Source: Poa pratensis
Taxonomy: Eukaryota; Streptophyta; Magnoliopsida; Poales; Poaceae
DNA length: 64,000 nt
Reading direction: 5' to 3'
NCBI GenBank assembly: GCA_947311845.1
Contig: CAMZMU010000059.1
Span: 41,362,982 to 41,426,981 of the forward strand
Of this stretch, positions 1 to 10,124 are shown piece by piece (within the stretch, counting starts at the first letter, position 1; every line of letters starts with the position of its first letter). The notes below the pieces were generated by a model, which saw only the letters and a program-made list of their open reading frames with translations, searched no databases and was not told where the DNA came from. Position numbers and translations under genes: made by a program.

Positions 1-574
1 TCTGCCTACTAGAAGAATGTGACATTGACCATGGATATGGTTGATTGATGGGCACCATGTAAGCCATGTCTGTTGAGACATTGCAGATTGATCCATTGCC
101 GTTAAGTAAGCTACAAGATGGATCCACCATTTGATAGATCAAAGCCGTACATAACAACATTTCTGAATCTTGTCTGCAACCTGCTTCACTCTATGTACAA
201 CGGAACAGCTGTCCTAGTACAGTACTCATATACATCACCGCAACTCTCCGGCCGTGTGTTTGAACTGAGGTATATATAATCTCTATTGAATCATGCTTGC
301 ATTTATACACTTGTACGCTGGAAGACCTGCAAGCAGCAGAGATTAGACTATTTTTCTCTCGCGCGCAATTGCATGTGAGACAAAGAAATGATTCATTCAG
401 AAATTGTTAGCAGTCTCTACCTCCGCCGGCGCTGGATATACTAAAATTACAAATCCTCCTATATATGTATAACTATGGTAAAGAAACATATAAGAAATTG
501 TCAGTTAATATGAGAGAGTTTTCATCCGTGCCGTCCTTACTTGATTGCACTAAATGGCCGTAACATATGGGTGT

Positions 575-961
575 GGCGTTATGGAGGCCGAACTCCACGG
601 AGCTCGGTACTTCAAAAGTTAAAAATTCGCATTTTTCGAAGTTTCAAAGGAATCAGAAAAATATCTAGATGTAGATTATAATATAATATACTCCTAAATT
701 CGTTATAGTTTGGTCTGGGAGAATATGAAAAATGGGTGGATCTAGACTTGTGAACACTACTCATCTTGAAAAACTTGAAATTTTGTTAGATTTTTCATTT
801 TTTTAGCCTAAAATAATGTGAAATTTGCAATGAGATTGTGCACACAGGTAGATCTTGACGTTATCTCTACCTATACTTTTTTTGAATTTTTAAAACATAA
901 AATGCAAATTTGATTTTTTTTTTAAATAACGAGCTCCGTGGAGCTCAGCCTCCAAATGCAC
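575..961. mobile_element. MITE with inverted termini (Mutator-like)
   Basis: The left end carries GGAGGCCGAACTCCACGGAG at 583-602. The right end carries its imperfect inverted copy, CTCCGTGGAGCTCAGCCTCC, at 934-953. The interior is AT-rich with no coding capacity. Termini built on CTCCACGGAGCTC resemble grass Mutator-type MITEs. The exact outer ends and the target duplication could not be fixed by eye. Confidence 0.6.
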
Positions 962-1433
962 TTTTCGGGTAAGATATGCCATATCTACTATTCTGAAACT
1001 GATCATCTAAGTGGCATATGGGAAGATAACCTAAGGTAATGGTTATACTAGTTTGTGGTATACAAATGTATACAAGCAGATGTGTTATTGTACATTTATC
1101 ATGCTGGCAGAACCTTAACCCTGAATAGGTAAACGAGAATTCCTAAGAGGTGGTGTAGTTTCTAGACTGCATCTTTTGTTTGAGGAAATTTCCTGGCTGC
1201 GTCATGCTGCCAATTTGTGATGTTTCTTTCCACCGTATGGCACCCACTGCTGAAGCTTGGAATGGTCGGTTGATATATGAAGGAAGCTGATGATTTCGCC
1301 TCCCCTTTGAGCGAGAGCGTGAAAATTGTCATGTCCGTAAGATGCAGAAGGTGATGATACCAGGTTACAGTGCATCTTTGGCTGAACGCACGGCTTATCT
1401 GGATTTCAGGAATGGCTGGTATATATGTTTTTT

Positions 1434-1542
1434 GAGCAAAAACAGCAGGCTGCTGATTTCATTTATGAACAAAAGAAGTACAAGGACTCAGTTAGTTATT
1501 CGAAAACAAAGATAACGAAGAGAAACTTATAGAGCTAAAAAA
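1434..1542 (-). mobile_element. 5'-truncated LINE fossil with long TSD
   Basis: About 109 bp lies between two 27-bp direct copies at 1407-1433 and 1543-1569 that differ at one base. On the minus strand the insert ends with a small hairpin (CAGCAG, CC, TGCTG) followed by an A run, as in the larger LINE tails of this window. The length suggests severe 5' truncation on insertion. Confidence 0.6.
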
Positions 1543-1931
1543 CAGGAATGGATGGTATATATGTTTTTTTGCCCTTTCGCTTTTTATTATTCGGAAATAG
1601 TAATTGTGAACGGTAGAAGGGATACGTGTGTGTATCCCATGATCGTAAATTGCGTATAATGATGTACGGTGACAACGGCGAGTAGTGTTCTCAAGTTCAA
1701 TGATGTCCGATGGATTTTACTCTTGTTGAAATCTTGCATGAGTTTTTACCTGGGCTAGCGAGCTACTTCTTGTCATCTGGATCGTGAGACTAGTTGGGTT
1801 GTCACATTTACTTAACAAAAGGGACTGCCAAAGTGTGGTCAAAAGGGCTCCTCCACAGGGTTGATAAACTACTGTTGATAATCGCTGGAAACAAGCATCA
1901 GGCTGCAGTATCACAAACATAGTCGGATCAT

Positions 1932-2005
1932 TCATCTGCAACACTTAAAATGGTCCGTGGACGACCTGCCATGGCCGAATTTTGTTCGAGAATCCATGAA
2001 CTCTT
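1932..2005 (-). pseudogene. Displaced C-terminal piece of the dioxygenase exon
   Basis: Read on the minus strand in phase with exon 2, this stretch gives EEFMDSRTKFGHGRSS, then TDHFKCCR and a TGA at 1932-1934. The FGHGRSS-type tail is characteristic of this dioxygenase clade. The first 13 bases (2005-1993) repeat 4179-4167 exactly, which marks the insertion point. Transcripts from the dioxygenase promoter would instead read into the insert and stop at 4097. Confidence 0.85.
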
Positions 2006-4166
2006 TTTTTTTTAACTGAGGCAAAAGATTTGCCTCATCCATTTATTAAGGAGAAGAGAGTTGCCCAATTTATTTACGGAAAATCGGGCAAAAATCTTTA
2101 CAAACTTGGTCACAAAAGCAACCAAGACACCACCCAACACACAAGCGGACTACTCCAAAAATAGAACACACAACCAAAGAAACACACAAACACACGTTTG
2201 CAACACGAAACTCCAACAACACACTGATAGAAGAGACACACCGTCATCAAAGTGTCCCCTTAGACCATCGATGACTCGAGGGAACCACATTTGCAAAGGC
2301 AACAAACACGAGCACGACCACGATGACACGCCAAGACACCGAGAACCATCCATCAAGCAACTTCAGGCGCCTTTCCAGTAGCGCCACCCTTTTTGCTTCT
2401 GCATTTTGATTTCTCCTTCACACTGCCTCTTTTTGTCTTATCCCTGCTAGCCTTCTCCTTCAAGAGACATCCAATCGTCTCGGCAGATCCAGTGTTAGCA
2501 GCAGCCAAAGTGGCGAAGAAATCACAAATCTCTTTGGGAACGAGAGAGCCAGGCACACGTGGCAACGGTCCAGACGCAGCAACCATATCACCAACAGGAA
2601 CAGACACACGCGAGAGAGAGACTGCACCGTCAACAACACCACTTCCATCAAAGTCTAGCGCCTGACTCGTCGGCGAAGCCACGACTGAAATCTCAGGCAA
2701 AACCCCCTTCACTTGCTCACCTGGAAGAGGCAAAACCGGTTCCCCACACAACTCCACAATCTCGAGCATCATCTGCATCATCGGAGCCACGACGGACGAG
2801 CTGGCCCTAGCAGTAGGAGAGAAACTGCCATAGAGACCCGATCCTCCCATGACCGTGAGGCCAACATCAGTCACAATCAGAGGGCGTAGCTCAGACGAAT
2901 CATTATGCAACACAGACGGCGACTGGGATAGCTTACCCAGTACAGACTCAGCACGCTCCAGGAAGCTCCCAATCCGTAACATCCAGCCTTGCATGGAGTC
3001 AATGACATCGCGCAAAGGTTAGACTGTCTCCTCAAGCCGAAAGGAAGCCATGTCCAGTAGCTCAGAGCGCAACAGCTTAGCTTGCCCCTCTAAACTGGAA
3101 CGCAGCGACATATCCTCTGAGTCCAAAGAGCCAAAGGGCGGAGAAACGAGCGATGCCCATGAATGATGACGCGATTTGGAAGGGAGCGAGACTTCTCTCT
3201 GAGTGTGACGAGGAGCTGGAGGTTGACATGGCCCGGCCGCTAGGAAGGATGACGACGGAGCAGGGCCTCCCAACATGCTAAGCGGACGCCAAGCGTTGCG
3301 GCAATCACGTGCCCGATGACCATTCTCAAGGCACCGAGAACACCTGAAGGGATCTCTACACGAAGCTGCACGGTGTCCAGGAGCAAGGCACCTGCAGCAT
3401 CTTCCCGCAAGCCAAGCCGGAATGCGACGAGGAGCAACTGACGGGAGTGGGCGACGCGGGCCGCGCCGCGGCAACACCTCCTACCATGGCCCGTGCTCAT
3501 CCGCCTCACCTTGCACGCACGGGCAAGCCACCGAAGCCAAGCCGAGGTCATTGGAGTCAGCCAACAGCGCCCACTGGGTCATCACCGCCGCATTGGCTTC
3601 GCCCTTGTCAACAACCGCTGCATCGTCGTTCTTGGTGGCAGCCGGCGGCGTCTGGGGGGCCAGCTCCTTTTCATCGTCCTCCTGGTCGTCCTCCTTCGCA
3701 TCAGCAGCAGAGCCCCACGAAGGATGCCACGGCGCGGCGGAGGGGGCCGACGTAGCCGGAGCAGCGGAGCAGCCCAACGCTGGCTGCGGCTGCGGCGGCG
3801 ACAGGGGCTCCCGATCCCGTCCGGGACGAGCGTCGGAGGGGGCTTGTGGCGTGCCGGCTGAGGTCAGAGCGCTGGGAGGCGTCGGCAGCATGCAGCTCGG
3901 GACAGAGGGTGAGGGCGGGACGGACGACGGGGCTGTGGCCGGCGAGGACTAGAGGGACGGCGCGGGGTTGCTCGAGCTCATCTTCCACGCTTGTACCTGC
4001 GGAGACGAAGGAGGGAGAGGCCTAGCGGCCGGATCCGGCCGCGGCGGACACGTGCGAGGCCAGAGCGAGGAGATCCGGCCGGCGGCAGCCGCGCGCTCAC
4101 ACGGCCATGGGCGCGGTCGCGAGAGCCTTTTTTGAGTCAGTCATATACCTTTCCCACATGTGTCCT
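2006..4166 (-). mobile_element. LINE-type element, ORF1 only, inserted in dioxygenase exon
   Basis: The element is bounded by 13-bp duplications TCCATGAACTCTT at 1993-2005 and 4167-4179. On the minus strand it starts in a GC-rich leader, carries one zinc-knuckle reading frame (3981-2353), a T-rich 3' UTR, a hairpin GAGGCAAA/TTTGCCTC at about 2018-2036, and a poly(A) tail seen as the T run at 2004-2013. No reverse transcriptase is present. The ends look complete, so this is an internally deleted or non-autonomous derivative that would have needed enzymes supplied by another LINE. Confidence 0.82.
2353..3981 (-). pseudogene. LINE ORF1 (gag-like, CCHC zinc knuckles)
   Basis: A single minus-strand frame of 543 codons starts at ATG 3981-3979 and ends at the stop 2353-2355. 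It is interrupted by three in-frame stops: TAG 3949-3951 (codon 11), TAG 3481-3483 and TAA 3019-3021. No frameshift is needed. The middle part has two CCHC knuckles (CCRCLAPGHRAASC and CSRCLENGHRARDC) typical of plant LINE ORF1 RNA-binding proteins. The N-terminus is Ala/Pro-rich with an acidic stretch, and the C-terminus is Lys/Arg-rich (KEKASRDKTKRGS). Decay by substitutions alone, without indels, is unusual compared with the other retroelements here. Confidence 0.75.
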
Positions 4167-5604
4167 TCCATGAACTCTTCCATGGTGAAACTCCTGTAAC
4201 GTGCCGGCTTTTCTGCGGTGATAAGCTCGGGGAAGGGCCCAAGCATGTCAGAGTCGCCGAAACTGGTAGGATTGTAAAACATGGCAACGGAGACCCTAGC
4301 ATCTGCACTAGACTTGATCCTCACCCTGTGCTCCACGCTATGGTACTCATCATTCGAAACCAGCTGCAAATGAAGGAGAAAGAATTGAAACGCAAATATT
4401 AGGTAGGCGGTTGTCTTTGGTATTGTTTCGTGCAACCTCAACATTCTTTACTACTACTACTACTACTATTATCTAAATCTAGATGCCAAATGCGAGTATT
4501 GCATCCTGGCAAATTGGTTAGTTTGGCCTAATTAAATTTGTTGGTAAGTTGGAGGAGTACTACTAATGAATAATGATCGATCATCGATGTGCACTCCTTA
4601 CCTTGAGCACGTCCCCGATGTTGACCACAAGCGCGCCTGGCACTGGCAGCACATCCACCCACTGCCCATCGTTGTCGCCGCCGTTGATGCGCACCTGAAG
4701 CCCTCCGATGTCGTCCTGCGCAAGCACGGTGAAGAAGCAGGGGTCGGTGTGCACCGTGCTGCCCACCACGCGCGCCGGCTCCGGGCAAGGCGGGTAATAG
4801 TTGCCCGCCATCGCCTAGCCCCCCACGCGCATCGCACTTTGAAGCCGCGACGCGCCGACGCCGAGCGCCTCCGAGAGCACCCCGGCAATCTCCTCCCCGA
4901 ACGCCACCAAGCACCGATAGGACTCCACCAGAGCGTCACGGCAAGCCGCCGGGAAACGGCCAAGGTCGGGCGCCGGCGGACAAAGAGAGAGCCGGAGGAC
5001 GTCACGCCAGAGCAGGAGACCGACTGGGTTGTGGCCGAACGCGTAGGCGGCGGTGGAGTAGGTGACACCCCCAACTGGCGTGCGCGTGTAGAACTCCGAG
5101 CGGACGGCGAGAGGCAGCTCGTGGAAAGCTCGGACGGCGGATACCAGGGCATCGGCCTGGACGCCGTGGTTGGTGACGTAGAAGATGCCGCACGTACGCG
5201 CGGCGGCGCCGACCAGCGGCACGGTGGACGACCGCGGAAGAGAGAAGTCGACTGTCGGGATGACGAAGGACGTGTCAAGAGCCGGCGTGTAGGGGCTAGC
5301 GGGGGCGAGGAAGAAGGGTGGCACGGTGGTGACGCCGGACTCGATGTTGCCGCGGACGCCGGCGCGGGATGCGTGGTACTCAGCCAACGCAGCCACGGTG
5401 TCGTAGTCGTCTGCTGTGGCCATCTTTCGTTGTCCAAAGCAAGTACTGGAGCTGGACTACTCCTGGGAGTGTTGAGGATGGTTACCTGGCTGCCTTTGCT
5501 AACCCGGCTTGGGGTTGTTGAGTTCTTGAGATTGAAAGGAAACTTCGTTGCGTCAATATTCAATGAACACTGGATCGTTCAGTACGTAATATGGTTGAAA
5601 CTTA

Positions 5605-8150
5605 GGGCATCTCCAGCCGTTCGGCCCCCCAGGCCGAAAAACGGCACCTTTTTGGCTTTGCGCCGGTGCTAACTTTGGCCTGGGGGTTGGATTTCCACTC
5701 ATTCGGTCACCCAAGGCGAACGCAAATCAACATAATTTAAAAATTCATATTCCCGCCCCAAAATCAGCCCGAGTTCGGCGATCCAAAGAAAGCCACAGTT
5801 TGGCGATCATACATATAGGCGATCATACAAAAAGAAGCCACGAATGGGCGATCGAATCATGCTACTGTCCGGCGACGTAGTGTCACATTCGGCATGCTGA
5901 TGGCGTAGATCAGATGGTCACCGGCGACACCTCGGCGTCGTCGTCCAGGTCGATGCGTGCAGTCGTCGGAGTAGGGGCGGAGCTAGGAGTGGCGATCGGC
6001 GCAGTGCTCGGCGGCGGCGTGGCTGTGTCGGCGGTACCCGAGGCCGAGCTCGTGTCGGCTGCAGTGGCGGGACTCGGATCGGCCGAAGCGTCTGTGGTGA
6101 TCGGCGGAGGTGTCGGCGTCGTCGGGGTGAAGAGGATGGTCTCGCGATGCGCCATGAACCACTCCCGAACCTGGGGGTCCATCGCCGCAGGGTCGCCGCC
6201 CATGAGGAAGGCGAGGTCATTGTTTCTCTTCTTCGCCGCGGTGGTGGTCTTGAGCAGGTCCAGCTTGGTGCCCTGGTTGGCCATGAGCGCCGTCCACCTC
6301 GCCTCCGTCTTCTCGTCTCTCTTGGCGGCCTTGGTAGCGACATCGGCGATGCACGTCTCGATCGACGCCTGGAGCTTCGCCGCTGCTGGTGCCCCATCCC
6401 TCGCCGCCTTGGCTTTCTTGTGGCCATCCGGGCGCCCTTCAGACGCTCCAGCTGCCGCCGCGTCGGGGACGTACTCCTTGGCCTTGCGAAGTTGGTCACG
6501 GAGCTGCTTCCATTTCTCGCACCCCTCGGTCTTTGTGATGACGTGGAGGAACTTGAATTCGGCCTTCTCGTCGGCGCGATACATGTCGAACATGCGGACA
6601 TACTACAAGGCCGAACAAGCACCGAATGAGCAAACACGGCATAGCTAGGGGAACCATGGCGAAAAGAAGCTCACCTACGTCTCGGCGTTGCCGCCACTCT
6701 TCGCGCGATGCAGACATTCCTCTTGTATGCCGTGCCATTTGTTGCAAGCATGCTGGATCACCGCCCAGTGGTTCGCCATGGCCTTCTCGCCGCGATCAAG
6801 GCAGCAGGCGTACTCGGGATCGACGATCCGGCGCTCATCGTACGAAGTCTTGACCCGCTTCCAGTAGTTATCCATGTTCTGGTTTGCGCCGATGATCGGG
6901 TCCTGGCTCACATTCATCCATGCTTGGGCGAGGAGCACATCTTCCTTGTAGCTCCACTTGACCTGAGGCTCGGCCGGCTTCGGCACCTTGGGGGCCTTCT
7001 TCTTCGCCTTGCTTTTGGCAGCGGCTGGGGCTGCTTCTTCTTCGCCGGGGACCTCGTCCACCGGCTCGCCATCTTCTACGGCGGTCTCCTGCGTCTCCGG
7101 CTCGACGAAGGCCTGCGATGACTCCACGGCCTGTGACAAGAACCCAGGGGCTGCGGCCGCAGCATTGGAGCCGGCGGTGATGAGGTCGCCCATGAAGGTG
7201 TCCCCTTGCATTCCGCCGAACAGGATGGGGTTGAGGCTGCGGCGAAGCGACGGCGAGCTCGAGTATCCAGGCGATCCTGCATAGGGGGGAGGAGGGGGCA
7301 GAGGTTGAGGCGCACCGTGCGGGAAGGCGATGTTGGGGTTGAATCCGCCGAGTGGGTCGCCGTCGGTGTACACGGGGACGTAGTGGGGGGACACGCTCCA
7401 GCGAGGCGACGGGGACGGCGAGTAGCCCGACGGCGAGAACCCTGTCGGCGAGGCGACGCTGGATTGGCTGGCTCATCCGGCGAACTGAGGATGAGGTGGG
7501 AGGCCGATCCTCACCTTGGGCGGTGGAATCGGCGCATCCACCTCCCTCACCTCCTCCTCCTCCTCTTCTCCTTCTTCATCTTCTTCCTCCTCTTCTTGGG
7601 CGGTGGAATCGCCGCCTCCTTCGGCCAGCTGCCTGGCGCGCTGCGCCTGCTCCCTCTTCCGTCGGCTGGTGGTCTCGACCTTGCAGCGCGCCAATTCCGT
7701 GATCCACTCGGCGTTGCTCATGCCGTCCGGCTTCTTCCTCGACTGACTGGCTTCCTCTTCTTCACGGCGACGGAGGTGGAGGAGGATGCGGCCACGGCGG
7801 CGGCGGAGGTGCGTGGCCTGTTGAACTTCTTGGGCGGCATGGTGGCGAGATCTGGGGGGAATGGGGAAAAATGGCGGGAGCTGCGGGATGAGAGGGTATA
7901 TGTGGAAGAAGATGGCGGGAGAATTGGCGCGCAAAGGGAAAAAGGGGAGGGGAAAACGCCTTCTCGCGACAAGGCAGGCCCACGTCGCCTTTTGCCCCCC
8001 CCCCCCCCCCCCAGGCCGAACCCGGCCAGTTGGGTTTGGCCTGGGAACGCCGGCGCTAAAAACGGCGCTAAACGGCGGAAATCGGCCTTCTGGGGGCGCG
8101 ACTGGAAAGATTTTGCTTCCGCCGACGCTGGGGGGCGGCTGCAGATGCCC
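5605..8150 (-). mobile_element. PIF/Harbinger-type element with ORF1 only
   Basis: The ends are GGGCATCTCCAGCCG at 5605-5619 and its near-inverse CGGCTGCAGATGCCC at 8136-8150. They are flanked by TTA at 5602-5604 and TTA at 8151-8153. A 3-bp TTA duplication with this terminus fits PIF/Harbinger. The interior holds the Myb/NAM-associated ORF on the minus strand. No DDE transposase was found, so the element is non-autonomous. A run of 18 C at 7985-8002 lies near the 5' side of the ORF. Confidence 0.75.
5910..7840 (-). pseudogene. Harbinger ORF1, Myb-like / NAM-associated protein
   Basis: The ATG is at 7840-7838 (MPPKKFNRPRTS). A frameshift near 7740 is needed to continue into KKPDGMSNAEWITELARC, followed by an acidic Glu run. 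An in-frame TGA sits at 7473-7475, then a Pro/Ser-rich segment. A SANT-like core follows (VKWSYKEDVLLAQAWMNVS, NYWKRVKTSYDERR, NHWAVIQHACNKW). A candidate intron runs from about 6666 to 6603; a TAG lies directly before its donor. The last exon encodes a NAM-associated C-terminal domain (EKWKQLRDQLRKAK, VREWFMAHRETIL). Such proteins are thought to assist nuclear import or DNA binding of the Harbinger transposase. This copy is broken at least three times. Confidence 0.7.
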
Positions 8151-8153
8151 TTA

Positions 8154-9395
8154 GCACTTGTCTGATGCATGAAAGGGGAGAAGGAAGTCACTCCAACAAC
8201 ACGTTCCTATATTTTATATAGTCAGCTGTAATCCACTGGACAGTACGTGTAGAATATGTTTGGGATGCATTATGCATCAGTCTCAGAGAGGACAAGGAAG
8301 GAGGCTCAGCACGTTACTCCAAATTCTGAATGTACGATGGCGACAAAGGTTTTGTTTTCTAACATAAGACTGGCACGATATTTTGTTATGGGCGCTTGTT
8401 CCCATGGGATAAACCAAGAAGATTTGTCGCTCTTTCTTTTGGGCCGGTGATGATCATGTTCATGGGACAATGTAAGGTTGCTTTGGGGGAGGTTTTTTCC
8501 CTCATAAAAAAAAAGGTGGTATCGGTTTTCGACTTTTTGTTGCCTTCGTGACCACAACATTGTTTTGCTTATAAAACTTATCGCAAAGGTTCATAGCTTT
8601 TTCTCCACCCCTTGGAAACTTTTGGTTCATCTCTCGGTATGGTTCACCCCTTGGAGATATTTTTTCGGCTTCACCGCGTCCACGGCTTGGACGGCCGCGG
8701 CGGGGACGGTAGCGGTTTCATCGGCGGAGGCGGGGGCTACTGGTGGTATGTTGACCATGTAATGTTTCCTAGGGTAGGTCGCGGGAGAGGAAAGGATTGG
8801 AACGGGAATTGTGTGCCACAAGCAGGTGGCCTAGGGGAGGACACCATAGTTGTCTGTGCGTGTTCAGACAAGACGCAGATATAGTTCAAATTTGGGTCGG
8901 AATGGTCCACACGGACAAAAAAAAGAATATCGGTCAGTTTGGGTCGTCGCGTTGGGCCATGATTTGTGCTTGCGCAGATAGAAACATAATCAGGCGAACG
9001 AATTGGGTCGGTGCATTAGAGTTGTCGTAAAGTATCAGATCATGCAGGGGCAACACGTGAACCCTAGCGTTAGCAAGGATAGTAGTAGATTGTGCCAACG
9101 TGTAGCACTGCTAGTTGTACTAACTATGTTTCTAAAAAAATTCAATTATAAAACTTGATCAACAATGTATAAAAAACTATTGACAATTATAAAACTATGT
9201 AGATCGATATAATATGAAACCACATTTCCTTATGTATTTAATGATATTGATTTGACACTGTAGATGTTAATAGGTTTTTCTCTAACTGTGTCAATGCTTA
9301 TATTGTTGGACTTTGATCAAAATTTATATACCTTCTTTTAGGAACAAATGGACTATGATAGTAGTAGTAAATAAGTTTACATGTGTTATAAATAG
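8154..9395. other. Intergenic, no gene recognised
   Basis: No supportable gene. A GC-rich patch at 8640-8830 (CGGCGGAGGCGGGG type) looks like a captured exon scrap. 8890-9030 contains gggtcgg/gggtcg phrases like decayed Tourist-type MITE sequence. 9130-9370 is AT-rich and resembles in reverse the AT-rich insert in the second F-box gene's first intron (17110-17330). Confidence 0.4.
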
Positions 9396-9397
9396 TA

Positions 9398-9478
9398 CTC
9401 TCTCCGGTTGGAAATGGTTGACACAAAATATATCCATATTTTGACAAATCTTTTTCAATTATTTCCAATCGGAGAGAG
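9398..9478. mobile_element. Stowaway MITE
   Basis: An 81-bp element with terminal inverted repeats CTCTCTCCGGTTGGAAAT and ATTTCCAATCGGAGAGAG, flanked by TA at 9396-9397 and 9479-9480. This is the Tc1/mariner-type Stowaway structure. Confidence 0.9.
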
Positions 9479-9482
9479 TACT

Positions 9483-9972
9483 TCTCTCTTATATCTTGAC
9501 TTTTTTTTGCAGATGTTTGGGCTTGCTATGATTTGAACCTCTGGATGTCTAGTGATACCAATGTTTACACGCAACTCTCATACGAGTTGATACCATTTAT
9601 TGTTCTAAGCTTATACTACTTGTATAGTCGTATGTCTTGGCTTTTGCAGATATTTTCTCTATAACACTTACTAGGGTTTTAAACAACTGACATATTTTTT
9701 GGAAACATTGCCAAGTTTTCTATGACTATCAGGTTGTAGAAAAAGTCCACATTTTCATATACAACCATCAGGTTGTTTCAAAACATTTATCAGGTTTTCT
9801 GATAAAACTACCATGTTATTTCAATGAAGGCGTTTTTTTTTTTTTTGAAAAGCGGTTATGCGGTTTGCAAAAAGAATCTCTCGGATTATTTAGCCATAGC
9901 TGCATGATTGTTGAAACATCAAAAAACTGTCAAGTTGTTTTGAAAAGTTTGCCTCATTTTGTTTTTAAAAAT
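9483..9972. other. AT-rich stretch with reiterated phrases
   Basis: No gene. From about 9690 to 9960 the phrases caggttgttt, aaaactacc and aaaacattt recur in degenerate form. They continue after the MITE at 10075 and again after the retroelement at 11777, so this is one older repeat interrupted twice. Confidence 0.4.
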
Positions 9973-9974
9973 TA

Positions 9975-10068
9975 CTCCCTCCGATCCACTAAAAGTGTCG
10001 TGGGAAATGAACTTGATTAGTACAATTCCATAGCTGTACTTGCGAAAGTTTTTATGGACCGGAGGGAG
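9975..10068. mobile_element. Stowaway MITE
   Basis: A 94-bp element with ends CTCCCTCCGATCC and GGACCGGAGGGAG, flanked by TA at 9973-9974 and 10069-10070. Confidence 0.92.
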
Positions 10069-10124
10069 TACCAATTTTTTTCAAAAACTATCGGGTATTT
10101 TATAAATGGCTACCAATTGTTTTT

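Larger units (their letters stand above)
1..1770. repeat. Duplicated 3' flank of an F-box gene copy
   Basis: No gene is seen here apart from the nested insertions listed separately. Several blocks match sequence downstream of the F-box genes. The start resembles 15165-15260. The stretch at 970-1180, with the phrases on a gene-flank gtggcata motif, tgtgttat and accgagaattc, resembles 20880-21220. The phrase around 1736-1765 resembles 15555-15585. This is best read as 3' flank of a further F-box copy left of the window. The matches were made by eye and are interrupted by a MITE and a small LINE fossil. Confidence 0.55.
1932..5423 (-). pseudogene. 2-oxoglutarate/Fe(II)-dependent dioxygenase, broken by stop and LINE
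   Basis: Exon 1 runs 5423 to 4602 and ends AAG|GTAAGG. The intron is 4601-4364, with acceptor TTGCAG. Exon 2 starts at 4363 and originally ran on to the TGA at 1932-1934. Visible family features are the N-terminal DIOX_N region with YVTNHGV, YYPPCPEP, the first iron ligands in VHTDPCFF, and in exon 2 the second histidine in EYHSVEHRV and the 2-oxoglutarate arginine in RVSVAMFYNP. Two lesions are present: an in-frame TAG at 4815-4817, just before the YYPPCPEP region, and a LINE-type insertion at 2006-4166. Removing the insert and one copy of the 13-bp duplication leaves a frame of about 359 codons plus stop, typical for the family, ending in FGHGRSSTDHFK. It resembles the ACC-oxidase-homologue / BX6 (DIBOA-glucoside dioxygenase) clade. 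The substrate is unknown and the present copy should be non-functional. Confidence 0.88.

Noticed and set aside
4566..5672. 368-codon plus-strand open frame
   Set aside because: Antisense of dioxygenase exon 1, whose catalytic motifs and splice sites are clear.
5914..6648. 244-codon plus-strand open frame
   Set aside because: Antisense of the NAM-associated C-terminal exon (5910-6593); that strand has the recognisable domain.
7985..8002. Run of 18 C as a possible regulatory tract
   Set aside because: More easily explained as homopolymer growth in a non-coding part of the element; its length may also be unreliable.
7206..8165. 319-codon plus-strand open frame
   Set aside because: It is the complement of the minus-strand Harbinger ORF1 and is open because of GC-rich composition; it has no recognisable motif.
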